DNA of 64,000 nt from Anticarsia gemmatalis (Eukaryota > Arthropoda > Insecta > Lepidoptera > Erebidae): NCBI RefSeq assembly GCF_050436995.1, contig NC_134763.1, positions 5,890,001 to 5,954,000 of the forward strand, in the 5' to 3' direction. Below the pieces are notes generated by a model. The model saw only the letters and a list, made by a program, of their open reading frames with translations, did not search any database and had not been told where the DNA came from. Below, in pieces: positions 24,481 through 35,424 of the stretch (positions are counted from its first letter, which is position 1; each line of letters opens with the position of its first letter). The position numbers and the translations under genes are program-made.

Positions 24481-25088
24481 GCTGTCGATATGAACATAAT
24501 TTTGAGTTCATCGCTATTCAAATAACGGATCAATGGTTCGTTACTTCAATAGGTATTTTTTTCAAAGGCGAAAGCTTTATTCAATCTTATACATGTTCAG
24601 TAGAAGTGATGGGTGTAGGGATCGGCGCGACCACTTTATCTTAAGGGTGTTAATCCTGAACTCTGTACGGCTCACTCTTATCTATCGGCTTCATAGTGAA
24701 ACGGTCTATAGAGCTTTTGTAAAAAAAGGTTTTCACAGACACAGCGAAATGTATAATTTTTTCTTTATGTTAGGCGTAATATTCTTTTGAAGGAAATGGC
24801 GTTCTATAACGCTCGCCAAATGCGTTCAACAAATGCTACCTTTCTGTTTTTAAAGCTAACTGACGTTAGTAATCTCTTCACCTCCATTTTATAAGTGGAA
24901 TCGAAACTTATTAGTTCAATTTTGTTGAACAAAATGACGTCGTATTTTATCTTCTAGAGAATTCTGCGAAATTGTAATTATTGAGCTTGCTTTTATTAAT
25001 TCGAATAAATTTTGCTTCTGTAGTGAAATTGTAAAAATACAAAGAATAGAAAAACTACAAAGTTAAAACGTTTGTAAAACTTTTTGGT
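24481..25088. other. Non-coding sequence
   Basis: AT-rich sequence next to the motif-bounded block. It includes one more loose relative of the motif, AACGCTCGCCAAATGCGTTC near 24805. The 85-codon frame at 24533-24790 has no protein signature. Confidence 0.5.
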
Positions 25089-26250
25089 ATCTGGGGGCAC
25101 GGAAGTGCCCCCGCAAGTCGAGCAAAAAAAAAGCGGCACGGCCGTAACATCCTTTTCTCGAAGCAATTCGGGCTATTTTTGACACCCCTATAATTTCGTA
25201 GTGGATAAAACAAGAAGCCTGGATTTTCAGCAACTAATCAGTCATTGTATAAACACGGTATATTTAAAATTTCAGTCAATTTGAACCAGTAGTTTAAGAA
25301 TGACAACTTGTTAAAATTTTGAATTTTGTCACTCACTGATTCACTGACTCACTGACTCACCGATCATCAAAAGTCTAAGGTACTTCTAGCAGACTTAGAA
25401 GCTTAAAATTTAGAATACAAATAGGGTTTAGTGTCTGAATCATGGGAAAAATTCAATATTTTCTAATTTCGGTCAAGTTTTCTAAATACAACAACTGCAA
25501 CAATAACTTTGTAATCCCATATAAATGTATAAGATTACAAGGTTACATTTGCAGTTAATGAAGTAAATTATTATTTCTGTAGAAAATAAAATAAATAGGT
25601 GTAAATATGTATCTACTATATGAGACATAACGGGAGGGGGTATAGGGTGGGTAAGGGTGTTTAGCCCATGAAACTGAACAACATTCCCATAGGAAAATAT
25701 GTTGAATTATGAAAAAAATACGGCTTTCCATACAAATTGGACTTATGTTTGCTCTATTCGCTCTACAAAAAGAAGTGAGATGCCATCAAAAACATTCTGT
25801 AAAAACCTCAAGTCTCGCCGTAAAAAGTTGTGAGATCTATATAATACCAAGTCGATTAATCTATTTAGTCTCTACTTAAAGGACCTTCTGTCTTAAGTTA
25901 TTACGTATGTTATTATCATGCCAATTTTTAAAAAAATACCTTTAAAACAAATAGATCGACTTGGTCATCGCAAGAAAACACAAATTCGCCATTAACATTT
26001 CAAGAGCCTTAACTTCTCGTCGTGCTGTGTAGTGTGATACATACTAATAATTAAATCATGCGATGGCCAGGTCGGTCTATTTGTTTTAGAGGTATTTTTT
26101 TTAAATTGGCATGATAATAACATACGTAATAACTTAAGACAGAAGGTCCTTTAAGTAGAGACTAAATAGATTAATCGACTTGGTATTATATAGATCTCAC
26201 AACTTTTTACGGCGAGACTTGAGGTTTTTACAGAATGTTTTTGATGGCAT
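25089..26250 (+). mobile_element. Foldback family, copy B (complete, 1162 bp)
   Basis: A complete copy running from ATCTGGGGGCACGG to TTGATGGCAT. In order it contains a terminal GC hairpin, an A-rich block, a TGACTCAC tandem near 25330-25365, and a conserved middle with the phrase TTTAGCCCATGAAACTGAA. A short TCTACAAAAAGAAGTGAG linker and the foldback module at 25780-26250 follow. There is no open frame of note and no clear target duplication (flanks TTTGGT and CTAACT). The class is unresolved, with a Helentron-type non-autonomous element as one possibility. Confidence 0.85.
25780..26250. repeat. Foldback module of copy B
   Basis: Arms of about 194 bp (about 25780-25973 and 26057-26250) are near-perfect reverse complements. 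Both arms carry the B-specific variants AAAAAGTTGTGAG and AAAACCTCAAG, which differ from the copy at 21009. A few mismatches occur near the A-rich innermost part. Confidence 0.85.
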
Positions 26251-27464
26251 CTAACTTTACAGAAGCTAATTCTAAGTAACACTACTTTAAGCACTTGTAT
26301 TGAGATGCGGTTCTATTGAAGGCGACATTGCTCACCGGACCCTGTTACACCTTGATGGAAGGTTTTCATCTCAAGGTTATGGGATATGAATTTTCCATTC
26401 AACTGATTTATAAACGGTAACTATAAATCTATCTAATGATATATTACAAAAATGTGTAAAAATGAAGCGGTATTTTAACTACATTACATTTCACGTACGA
26501 CAAATTCCTATATATTAATTTACTACCATAGTTAGTCACAATAGTGTACAATATTATATCGGAAAAAATCTCTTTCAATTAAACTTCTGCAAGCTTATAA
26601 GTTATTTCTTTGCATAAGTTTAATACTGTCCAACGCAACAGGCTATAAGTACTTTACGGTTAATTAAAACACAAGGTACAAAAGTTTTAAAAGGCAAAGT
26701 TTTATACCAAAGTTCTACATAATTACTATCGCTGACACTGGGACACCAACTTTATTTCTGTACACACAGCAATACCAGCTATTATACTCAGCTTATAACT
26801 ATTTAAATAAAATTTCTGAAGAAATTCCAACCTTGTTTTCATTAAAATAAGGTAGGAAATCTTTTGACTTTGGTGAAACGATATAAAAGTTGTTGCTCCG
26901 TGTAGGTAGTTCTCCACGGCAATTATTGGCACGTGTTCGCCGTTTCTCAATACCTTACTATTTCTAGTCTTGAGTGTTATTCAGAGAAAGTATATAGACC
27001 AGTGTATGTGCGTACGTCATTCAGTGTGTTATTACAGGCATATTGAACAAAACCCAATTAGAGAAAGGCGTGATGATTCATAAACAAAAACGCCTGATTT
27101 GTGACCGCCGCTCCCGAGTTATGTTGGAATTACTACGGTTCTTTATGTCTTATATTATATACTTACACATATATATATGCTGTACGTTTAGCCCTCAATG
27201 AAGTGTAATTAGTCTTGTATAGTGTAGACGTGCTTAGTCGTAAAATACTGAAATTAATTGACCATCGCTTGGACTAACGTAAGTTAACTGGTAGAAAATT
27301 AAAGATTTGTTTTAGTTTGCTATTAAGTTGAACTGTTGGAATTAGTCTACTTGTCATAGCTATAACCACACTAAAAAAGTAGTTCTGAAAATCATTTCTT
27401 ATTATTTCGCCCCATGTATAATTTAATAGTAATAACAATACGATAGGGTTAATTTGAAAACAAT

Positions 27465-27518
27465 GGGAGAGGTCTTAGCCCATCAATGCGACAGTATGAC
27501 TAACAAAAAAAAAAAAAA
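27465..27518 (+). mobile_element. Diverged RTE-type LINE tail with poly(A)
   Basis: GGGAGAGGTCTTAGCCCA followed by ATGCGACAGTATGACT is a mutated form of the GGGAGAGGCCTTTGCCCAGCAGTGGGAC tail of lepidopteran RTE elements. It is followed by a run of 14 A at 27505-27518. Only the 3' terminus survives. Confidence 0.5.
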
Positions 27519-28893
27519 TGTAATGTCCCTTAAAAAAATCTAAGACAATATAACAAAATATATTCTAGTCTTTACATTTCGGAGAAAGAAGATTTGTTTG
27601 TACAAATATTTTTATAAGAGAATAGTGACATCGAAATATAATGATGTTTTCAACAGATGGTGGGCGTACGAAAGATGTCTGTTTTATTTTTTGTGGCTTC
27701 TTTTTTCGGCAATTATTAGCTTTATATAACGTATTACTCGATAAAATATTATTGTAGGAGTAGATACGGAAAGGAAAATTATTTTTTCGTGCCTTTTATA
27801 AGTACTATAAGTTTGTTGACTCGAATAAAAACGTATGTAAGAAACTTTCCGCGGTAAGACACTTTCAATACTATCATTTCGAATTTGAGATGAATGATTT
27901 TACCATTAATATTTCGTGACTGATACTAGAGCTCTGTCAGCTAATATTCTTTGCAGACTATGCCATAGCCTAGCATTTTTGAAGGGCTTTAAAAAGTAAT
28001 CAGCGCCCTGGTGTATTTTATGTCAAAATATATTAGTTGTCAATTACTCTACAGTCAACTACAGACTCGATAGCACAATCTCTGCTTATAATTTAGATTT
28101 CTAATAACTTATACGAAGCTTTAAAAGTACCGCGTTAATCAACACGATTCCTATCTATTGATTTCAATTGCCAACGTTTAGATTAATTGAACAATCGATC
28201 GCTTACAGAACAATTGCAATTGTCTATCAAATCTTGATGGAGTGATCTATCTGTTCACTGCTAAGTAGTAAATTGGTAGTCAAACGATTGAGTTTAATCT
28301 CATTGACGTGAGCCAAGTGCTAAGTGAGGTTTCAGATGAGCATCTTTGTCCATAAAGCTGGTGCCATTTGACGTTCAACCAGTAGGTAATCAAATCATAT
28401 CCTTCAGAAGGCTCGAACAACTTTTAATATCAGATGCCTGGATGGATCTACAGTAAAGATAAAAATTGCATTCGTTATTGGACAGTTTAAGTTGACTTAA
28501 TTTCTTGAATTAAAATCGAATTTTATTAACTTTTTGAAATTGAAGGCAAGAATTTGTCAAAGAGCTTATCAGAGGAAAAGTACGCCTATGTTTTTTATTA
28601 AATGTAGCAAAGCTTGCACTATAAGGCACCAAGGCGTTATCAAAGTAATAAGATTTTCATACCCTAACTTTACCAAATTCAAGAATAGAAAAGCGAATTT
28701 TCTAATCCACATTTCCTGTAGCCTCCATAAGAAAAAATCCTGTGTTCGTCAATTTCATCATACAAAATAAATATTCCAGGCAGTGTATGTGAGTACAGGT
28801 GCAGAAAAACGATATGCCCATAGCCTTTAGACCAGGTAGCAGCAATTGTTGACATGTGTCGGCCTTATTGCGTTCCGAGTTCCGATCAGCGTT

Positions 28894-28953
28894 ACGAAGC
28901 CTTACGAAGTTTTTCGAAGCTACACGAAGTAGAACGATAGATGACGAACCACT
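28894..28953 (+). repeat. Short tract with 10 bp period
   Basis: ACGAAG-type units repeat with an exact 10 bp spacing: ACGAAGCCTT, ACGAAGTTTT, TCGAAGCTAC, ACGAAGTAGA, ACGATAGATG, ACGAACC. The spacing places the ACGAA core on one face of the helix. It may be a decayed minisatellite. Confidence 0.6.
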
Positions 28954-29847
28954 TTATGTATACAAATGTATTGTTTACCAGATGAAGTGACGAGGCTTTT
29001 TTTATCGCTTGAAATATACAATTTGACACTCGGTATCACATAAGAAATTATAGAGGACTAAGCGCAAGTCCTTATTTTGAAAGCCTACCCCAAAGAAGGG
29101 CCAAAATATGTAACTAAAATATTAATAAATACTTTATACTCTATATTATTAACATATTGCGGTGACCTCGTTTAAGCAAAATAGGGTTTGTGACCAGCAA
29201 AAGAGCTTGCCTATTCTTTAGTATAATATTATTATGTGAAAAAAAATAAAGCTACTAAAAACAAATCATTGAAATAACAAAAAAAAAACAAAACTTTTAA
29301 GAAAAAACTATACTAATATAAAATTATTGTAAAAATAATGGTTGGTCCGTTTTTTGTAATTTCATATTTACAAAAAACCATATGCAAATCAATATTATGT
29401 GCTTTTTGTTTGCGTTGCGTGCTTGTTTTGATATGTCTTTGTTAGTTTTATATTATGGTGCATTTATTATAAAACCGCATAAATATGTTGTAAGGTGCAT
29501 GTACATATGCAAAATAAAAATGGAGTAATAATTTTATTAACTTGAATTTAAGTAAGGTAAATCATGTTACTTTAAATAATATTGTAAAATATGAATTTGT
29601 ATAAATTGTAAAAGTTAAAAGACTTTTACGTAACAGCGCTGGCTTACTTTACTGTTTGCATGCGCCATCGCATTCAGAAAAGGATAAATATTGAAACATT
29701 CCTTTTACAAAAAAGAAAATAATAAATCTTTCAACCGATACCAAATTTAAAATAAATGAAAAAACAAATGTCAATATTTGATTTATTCGACACGTGGTGC
29801 AGAAAGTGTAGACATTATTCATAAAAGATATCTTAGTAACCACGTTA

Positions 29848-29926
29848 GTCGTAGCATATAGTGCTACGGCGTAGCAAACACCAGCTACGACGTATAACGT
29901 TTACGTGACAGAATGCTACGACGTAG
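29848..29926. repeat. Cluster of GCTACGnCGTAGC palindromes
   Basis: The 13 bp palindrome GCTACGGCGTAGC at 29863-29875 is flanked by partial copies GTCGTAGC (29848), GCTACGACGTAT (29884) and GCTACGACGTAG (29915). A second cluster lies at 43525-43558. The shared spacing suggests a decayed short DNA element or protein-binding array. The family is not recognised. Confidence 0.5.
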
Positions 29927-31206
29927 TAAGTATGTATCTTGATAAATAATAGTGTTATATTCTGTTTCTTGAAATAACTCGGCATGTCTTGGTATGTTCT
30001 TGAAACTGCCTCGTTGATGTATTCATTTTGTTACTGCTTGATGTGTCTGTGAATTCAATTCTCGAATTGCGAAAGCAACTTTTTATTTTTGCTTGCTTTT
30101 TATACAAGTGAAGAAAAAGAAAAATATCATACATTTCCCGAAACTTGCAAACTAAATTGGTACCAATGTTATAAGTAAGTACTGTCAACCGCTGTCGCCT
30201 TTTTAAATAAACCAACTACACATTAGAATCAAATACGGCAAAGACGCGTGATTTTTTATTTTTACTTTGTTGCAAAACGTTAGCAGCAATCCTATTACTT
30301 CATTTTATTTTTCACAAACTTGCTTCACATAAAATACCATTTAGCAGCCAATATCGTCAATAAAACTCAACCACATAATTCAAACGAAAAATTCCGATTA
30401 AAAATCGCCAAGGACTTCTTGAATTTATTTCACACGACAAAATTGCCGTTGGTTGGTTCCTTCCCGGCTTCCGTGATATACCTACGTACGTATATATGTA
30501 CGTGCAATGTATGGTGAGGTGCCTCGATTTCATGAATTTTTGCGGCTTCATATTTTGTGACAAAGAGTTAGTGAATGCCGGCGAAATTGGCTTCATGTGA
30601 AGCTTGCACGAACCTCATGCATCGCATTTATCTATTATATTGGATGGTAATTTGTCTAGTGAGAGTTTTGAGGAAATTATTATAGGTTAGTTTGAAAAGG
30701 TTACTTTGAATTATGTCTTTTTTGTTGTTGTAGAATTTTGCTGATAGAACAATATTTTTTATACTTTCTAGAAAGGTAGCGAAAGAAAACCAACGATTAA
30801 GGGTCTGGAAATCTACGTGTGACGCTTTTGTCCAGCAAGAAGACACAGACGCAGATCAGAAAAAAAACTGTTACTTTGGAATCCGCTAAAGTCGAACGGG
30901 GCGTATCACGTCAATTTCGAATCTGCATGAATAAATGACAATTCATTATCAGTCTAACGACAAATCTATAAGGTAAAATTTAACTATGTGTTGTACACTC
31001 ATCCATCATTTTACCTATATAAGCTCGCCAGTAACAATTATTATGTGGGTTGAGCCACATTTTAAAGGTTTGATGTCTCAAGGTCATATGTGTTACAAAG
31101 GTTATGTGAAACGTGCCTACGTGTGTATTCATAAAAATATATACACAGATACCACAGACGGTGGTAAAACGTGCCTCTTGACCACTCACTTTTACTTTTA
31201 ACCTAT

Positions 31207-31522
31207 GTCTCTGAGGTTAAGCTACGCGTTCCGAGGTTGTTCTGTGGATGGATGACTATCTTATAAGTACATATCGAGTTCTTCCGTGTTTTGGAAGGCA
31301 CGTTAAATTGTGGGTACCGGCTGTCATTTTCAAAGATTTTTGACAGTGGTTTACAGTAGTCAGAAGCTTGAAAATATGACAACCAGTCTTAGTGAAGGGT
31401 ATAGTCAGATAGGCAGTCGTTCCATGTAAAAAACTGATATTCAGCTGTATCTGGGGAGACTGGAAGCCGACTCCAACATAGTTTGGAAGAAAGGCTAGGT
31501 GATATATAATAGTAGTCAATTA
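31207..31522 (+). mobile_element. 5S rRNA-derived SINE, copy 1
   Basis: The head at 31207-31260 (TCTGAGGTTAAGCTACG, then GTGGATGGATGACTATC) aligns with the internal promoter of 5S rRNA: the A box GAAGTTAAGCAACG and the C box GGATGGGTGACC. The body follows as GAGTTCTTCCGTGTTTTGGA, AGGCACGTTAAATTG, ACAGTGGTTTACAGTAGTC and the tail GGAAGCCGACTCCAACATAG. This body and tail are among the commonest dispersed repeats of Lepidoptera. It would originally have been transcribed by RNA polymerase III and copied by a LINE. The first half of the 5S head is missing or too diverged to see. Confidence 0.75.
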
Positions 31523-34500
31523 GTCATGTGTCTGTGTGTCTCCGATCATATTTATGTCTAGGTCCAATTTTACAAACGTCCCCTAAGCTTAAGGAGTGGG
31601 AGTCCGATCATATTTAGAGGTCAGTAAGTAGAATGTTGTCTTCAATATTGAAGCGTCAATTGTGGGTATTAAGAAACCTACGCATTGGTGTTAATACATT
31701 TTAGTTAAAGCTTCTGAGTGTTAAAATTATATTTGCAAATTTAAAGACTTTGTTCATTAACATTAGATCAGGGTTTTGTGCAATTCGATTCAAAATGCTA
31801 CTCAGTGAAAAATAAATATACTCAAAATTCACGATTCCTGGCTAAGTGTTATGTGCAGCGACGATTTAACCGTTGCACCGTTAGCCAACAAAATTGAGGA
31901 GACTAAGAACAGTATCATCAAAAAACTATTTCCACATCGTAATGTCTCCGTATCTTGAACAACATTATGTATTCTTGTACACGTTCACCCTCGCTCATTA
32001 ACCACTGCGCGTTTGTCGTTCCCAACGATATTTTTTTCAACACTTATAAGCATTTATCATGCGTTATCTAAGAGAGCATGTTCCGTGTTTCCCCGGAACA
32101 AACATCCGGCGGCAGATTACTAACGTGGATAAGAATCATTACGTCGAGTAATGAGTTGTTACGCGCGAATAACTTATGTGACGTCATATTTCGCTCTAGC
32201 TCATTAATTGAACTTGTCATCTATAAATAAAAGAGTTTTTTTCTTCTACCATTTCGCTGTAGAATATAAGAGAATTAGCATTACTTTATTAGATTCTATC
32301 ATTTCCCTTGCTAGCTTTGACCTCGCATCTATGAAAAGTTGAAGTACCTGCCGTGCTTGTGTACCGGTTGTCTTAGGTTAGATCTTTTTCACGAAAGCAG
32401 AGATAAATGTTTTAGTTATGTTAACATTTAGTCCATAATTTCTTTGTCTGCGAAGATTTTTGCATTGCCAGGTGGTTTGCGAGTTCTGGTGTTTTGAAAG
32501 AACAATAGAATTTATTTTCTTTCCCAGTATATGTTTCGTGCCAATGATCCCAGTATACTGCTGTAGAAACGGAACAACTTTCTAAGGATTACGGTGAATT
32601 TTGTTCCGTGCATGGATTCAACTCGGTGCACGCAGTATAAATGAAATTGAAAAGGGGATAGCATCAAGTGTACATCCAGGTATGAGTATATAACAATACA
32701 GTGATTACGACCCATCAATGCAGATTATATCCAGCTTAGCTTGTCCAAATTTCATCAACATTTTAACTCTTGAAATTTAAATCCACCACAAAATTTAAAT
32801 ATTGTTGCTGTATGTATTTCTGTTTCGTTCTCACTAATAGACCTTTCATTTTCTAGGTAAATATTTCATGATTTTATTACATATTCGGAATTAAATAAAA
32901 ACCAACAGATTAAAATCCGAAAACTGCGCTAAATTTCAAATAAGTCGTGTAAACATTCAAAAATATAATGATTTCTTTTATGTTAAGGTTTAATTATAAA
33001 CTTCCGATTCATAAATATTATAGCAAAAAACTGTAATAAAAGTGTATAGCTATTTTAATTCGTCGTAACTAAAAGAAAAGTAAAAGATCCTGAACAAAGA
33101 ATTATAATTATGCAAATCAAAATCTGTTATCTGAAGCGAGTTAACCGAACTTAAGATAAACTTTAATTCATTATTTAAGCGTCAGTAGTTACTGAAATGT
33201 TTAAGACTGATTTTGACGCATATTTTCATCAAAAGGTAAAAAGGTTTTTTAAAGGTATTCAACTACCAATTTCTACAGATCATATTTTTTTATGCGTTGA
33301 TGATTGAAATATTTTTTTTGTAGTACTCATAAGTCCCATTTATACATCGCCGCACACACTCTATTATCAGTTTTATTTTAAGCTAACTTTCCACCCGTGG
33401 TTATACTCGCGTGCCTCTCTTAGTGTTCCCTTACGCTAATAAAAACTGTCTTTCAGAAGTTTTGGCTGTGCATTGTCAGTCAGTCAGCCACTCACACATT
33501 AACGGAAGAATTAAATAAGTATGGGTTTTATTTTTTTAAATTTGTCCATTATTCTTTATTTTACTATATTATTTAACCTGTATTATTACAACACGTGAAG
33601 CATAAATTAAGTAAATCGCATCAAACAAAGAGAATTAATAATCATATCATATAGTTTGATTCTAGGTCAGTAATGACGTTGCACAGGTTACGAATATCAA
33701 TGATTTATGGCTGGTAATTGTACGTACTGTCGGCAATGTAGGCAACACGGGCAATGTAGGCAATGTAGGCATGGTGAATGGTCAGACGTGATGCGAGTCC
33801 TTGATTATTGATGGGCCATGTATCGTCATCGATGTCAAAGCGTTTTAATTACGGGCCTGGGATTAATCTAATTACGTATTGATTGCTGGAAGCGAATATA
33901 CGAGTATCTTGGTGGAAGTGAAGTCATGTGTGGCACTGTTGTCAGTTATATTCTGTTTTAGGTGGTAATCTCGTAAACTACCCTATAAATATTCTTTAAA
34001 TAAAGTGATGTTTTCCGAGAAAAACGACGAACTATATTTTCTTACCGAATGATGTAAAGTAAATAATATCAATATTTACGTATATTTTTATTCATCTCAA
34101 CCTAGAAAGACTTTAAAAGGCTACAGTAAAATATATGAATTTCCACCAAACATAAACAGCTCATTGTATAACGAAAAATTCTTGATAAACCACCACGATA
34201 TATAACCGCGGCAAGCAATAAAATTAAGTGGAGAAAAACTTTATTACGAATCTCGCCTTAGCCGACGAAGTGACTGTGGTTATAAGCGAAAATCCAAGCC
34301 CAGGCAACTGAATACTGGGCATCCGAGATCTTCCATGAATTTATAGTGCTACAAGAAACTTCAGGAAGGAACTCTGCCTCGGATTTTTAAAATTTATAAA
34401 GGAAAAGTAAGCTGAAAAATTTAAAAATGTCAGCAGGTAAGTTTTTGTTGAAAGCGCAGACACTCGGATATTTTTGTTTGAATGTTAATTTTAAAAGTTA

Positions 34501-34967
34501 TTTATGCTTTGTTTTTACAATTTATTTTCTGGAATATACGATGCTATTTCTTGAAGGTACACTTTATTTGCATACAGACGATTTATAGTAAAGAGCCGTT
34601 GGAGAAACCGTTTTATGAAAATTAAATCTTATTTAAAACGTAACATAATATAGATTTTATAAGCTTTGAAATTGGCATGAAATTGATTTTACCGATAGTT
34701 AAATTAAAATTCGATTACTGTCATATTATTATTAATATAATCAATCAATTAGGGAGTTATTATAAAACAGATGCATCACTTAATTACATGAGTTAAATTT
34801 TATCCAAATCTGTAATGATTTTAAATAGCTTGGACAGGTTTACATTAAAGGCATGTTATAGGTTTGCATCTAAAACATAATCGGCAAAATATACAGTTAA
34901 TAAGTCACAGCGATTTTACAAATTAAAGAAAAGTAGAAAATTATCAAAATGTTTTTTTAAGATAACT
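31523..34967. other. Non-coding sequence
   Basis: AT-rich unique sequence with a nonamer minisatellite at 33732 and a (GTCA)n patch near 33474-33487. No coding or transposon feature is supported. Confidence 0.65.
33732..33776 (+). repeat. 9 bp minisatellite, about five units
   Basis: GGCAATGTA is repeated with two variant units (GGCAACACG and GGCATGGTG). It is a small tandem array, possibly length-variable between individuals. Confidence 0.8.
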
Positions 34968-35424
34968 TTGAGGCTTATGATGTCCTTCGGTTTCTGTGTC
35001 GAATTATTAGTTATGATCACGCTTGTTATACTCGAAGGTGTAGGCAATGGTGTAAGTGGTGCTTATGTTTTCCCGGAAATTGATTCCGAGACCTTATTAT
35101 CAGCAGTCGGATACACTATCAACCGCGCCATTGACGCAATGCTTATACACTTAAAGGGTATTCCTACAAACAAATCAGTTACATTGTCCAAAGGTGGCAC
35201 GTTTCTGCTAAGCTGTACTTGTCATTCACCGTGACAGGGAGGAGCATTAAAATGAATTATCAGTTAACACAGAGGGACAGTTGGCGGCATTAGAGTATTT
35301 ACGTCCATCGACAGAGCTACGTGACTCAAATGGACGGTGAACAACGATTATGCAACTGTCCGACTACGGATGCAACGTAAATACAGTATACATTCGTCAT
35401 TTTGTTGCAGACAAATTTTGCTAG
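34968..35424 (+). pseudogene. Candidate decayed coding segment with signal peptide
   Basis: An open frame from ATG at 34968 (or the next ATG, four codons later) to 35234 gives 88 residues. It starts with a hydrophobic stretch, FCVELLVMITLVIL, followed by small residues, as in a secretory signal peptide. It then has an acidic/helical segment (PEIDSETLLSAVGYTINRAI) and the segment VTLSKGGTFLLSCTC. The local GC content is higher than nearby. One frame over, from 35221, the reading continues as protein-like sequence (EGQLAALEYLRPSTEL, later QLSDYGCNV) with stops at 35248, 35338 and 35422. One frameshift and two stops therefore separate pieces that could once have been one protein. GGTFLLSC and a cysteine 52 codons later faintly resemble an immunoglobulin-like fold, but the usual tryptophan and DxGxYxC pattern are absent. 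It may instead be a chance frame, or a real first exon. No function is assigned. Confidence 0.3.

Larger units (their letters stand above)
26251..31206. other. Non-coding sequence with scattered debris
   Basis: AT-rich and largely unique. It contains a LINE tail at 27465, a 10 bp periodic tract at 28894 and a palindrome cluster at 29848, each listed separately. The longest open frames are under 90 codons, overlap on both strands and show no domain. Confidence 0.65.

Noticed and set aside
33732..33776. Regularly spaced short repeats as a CRISPR array
   Set aside because: Units are 9 bp, contiguous and without spacers, so this is a minisatellite.
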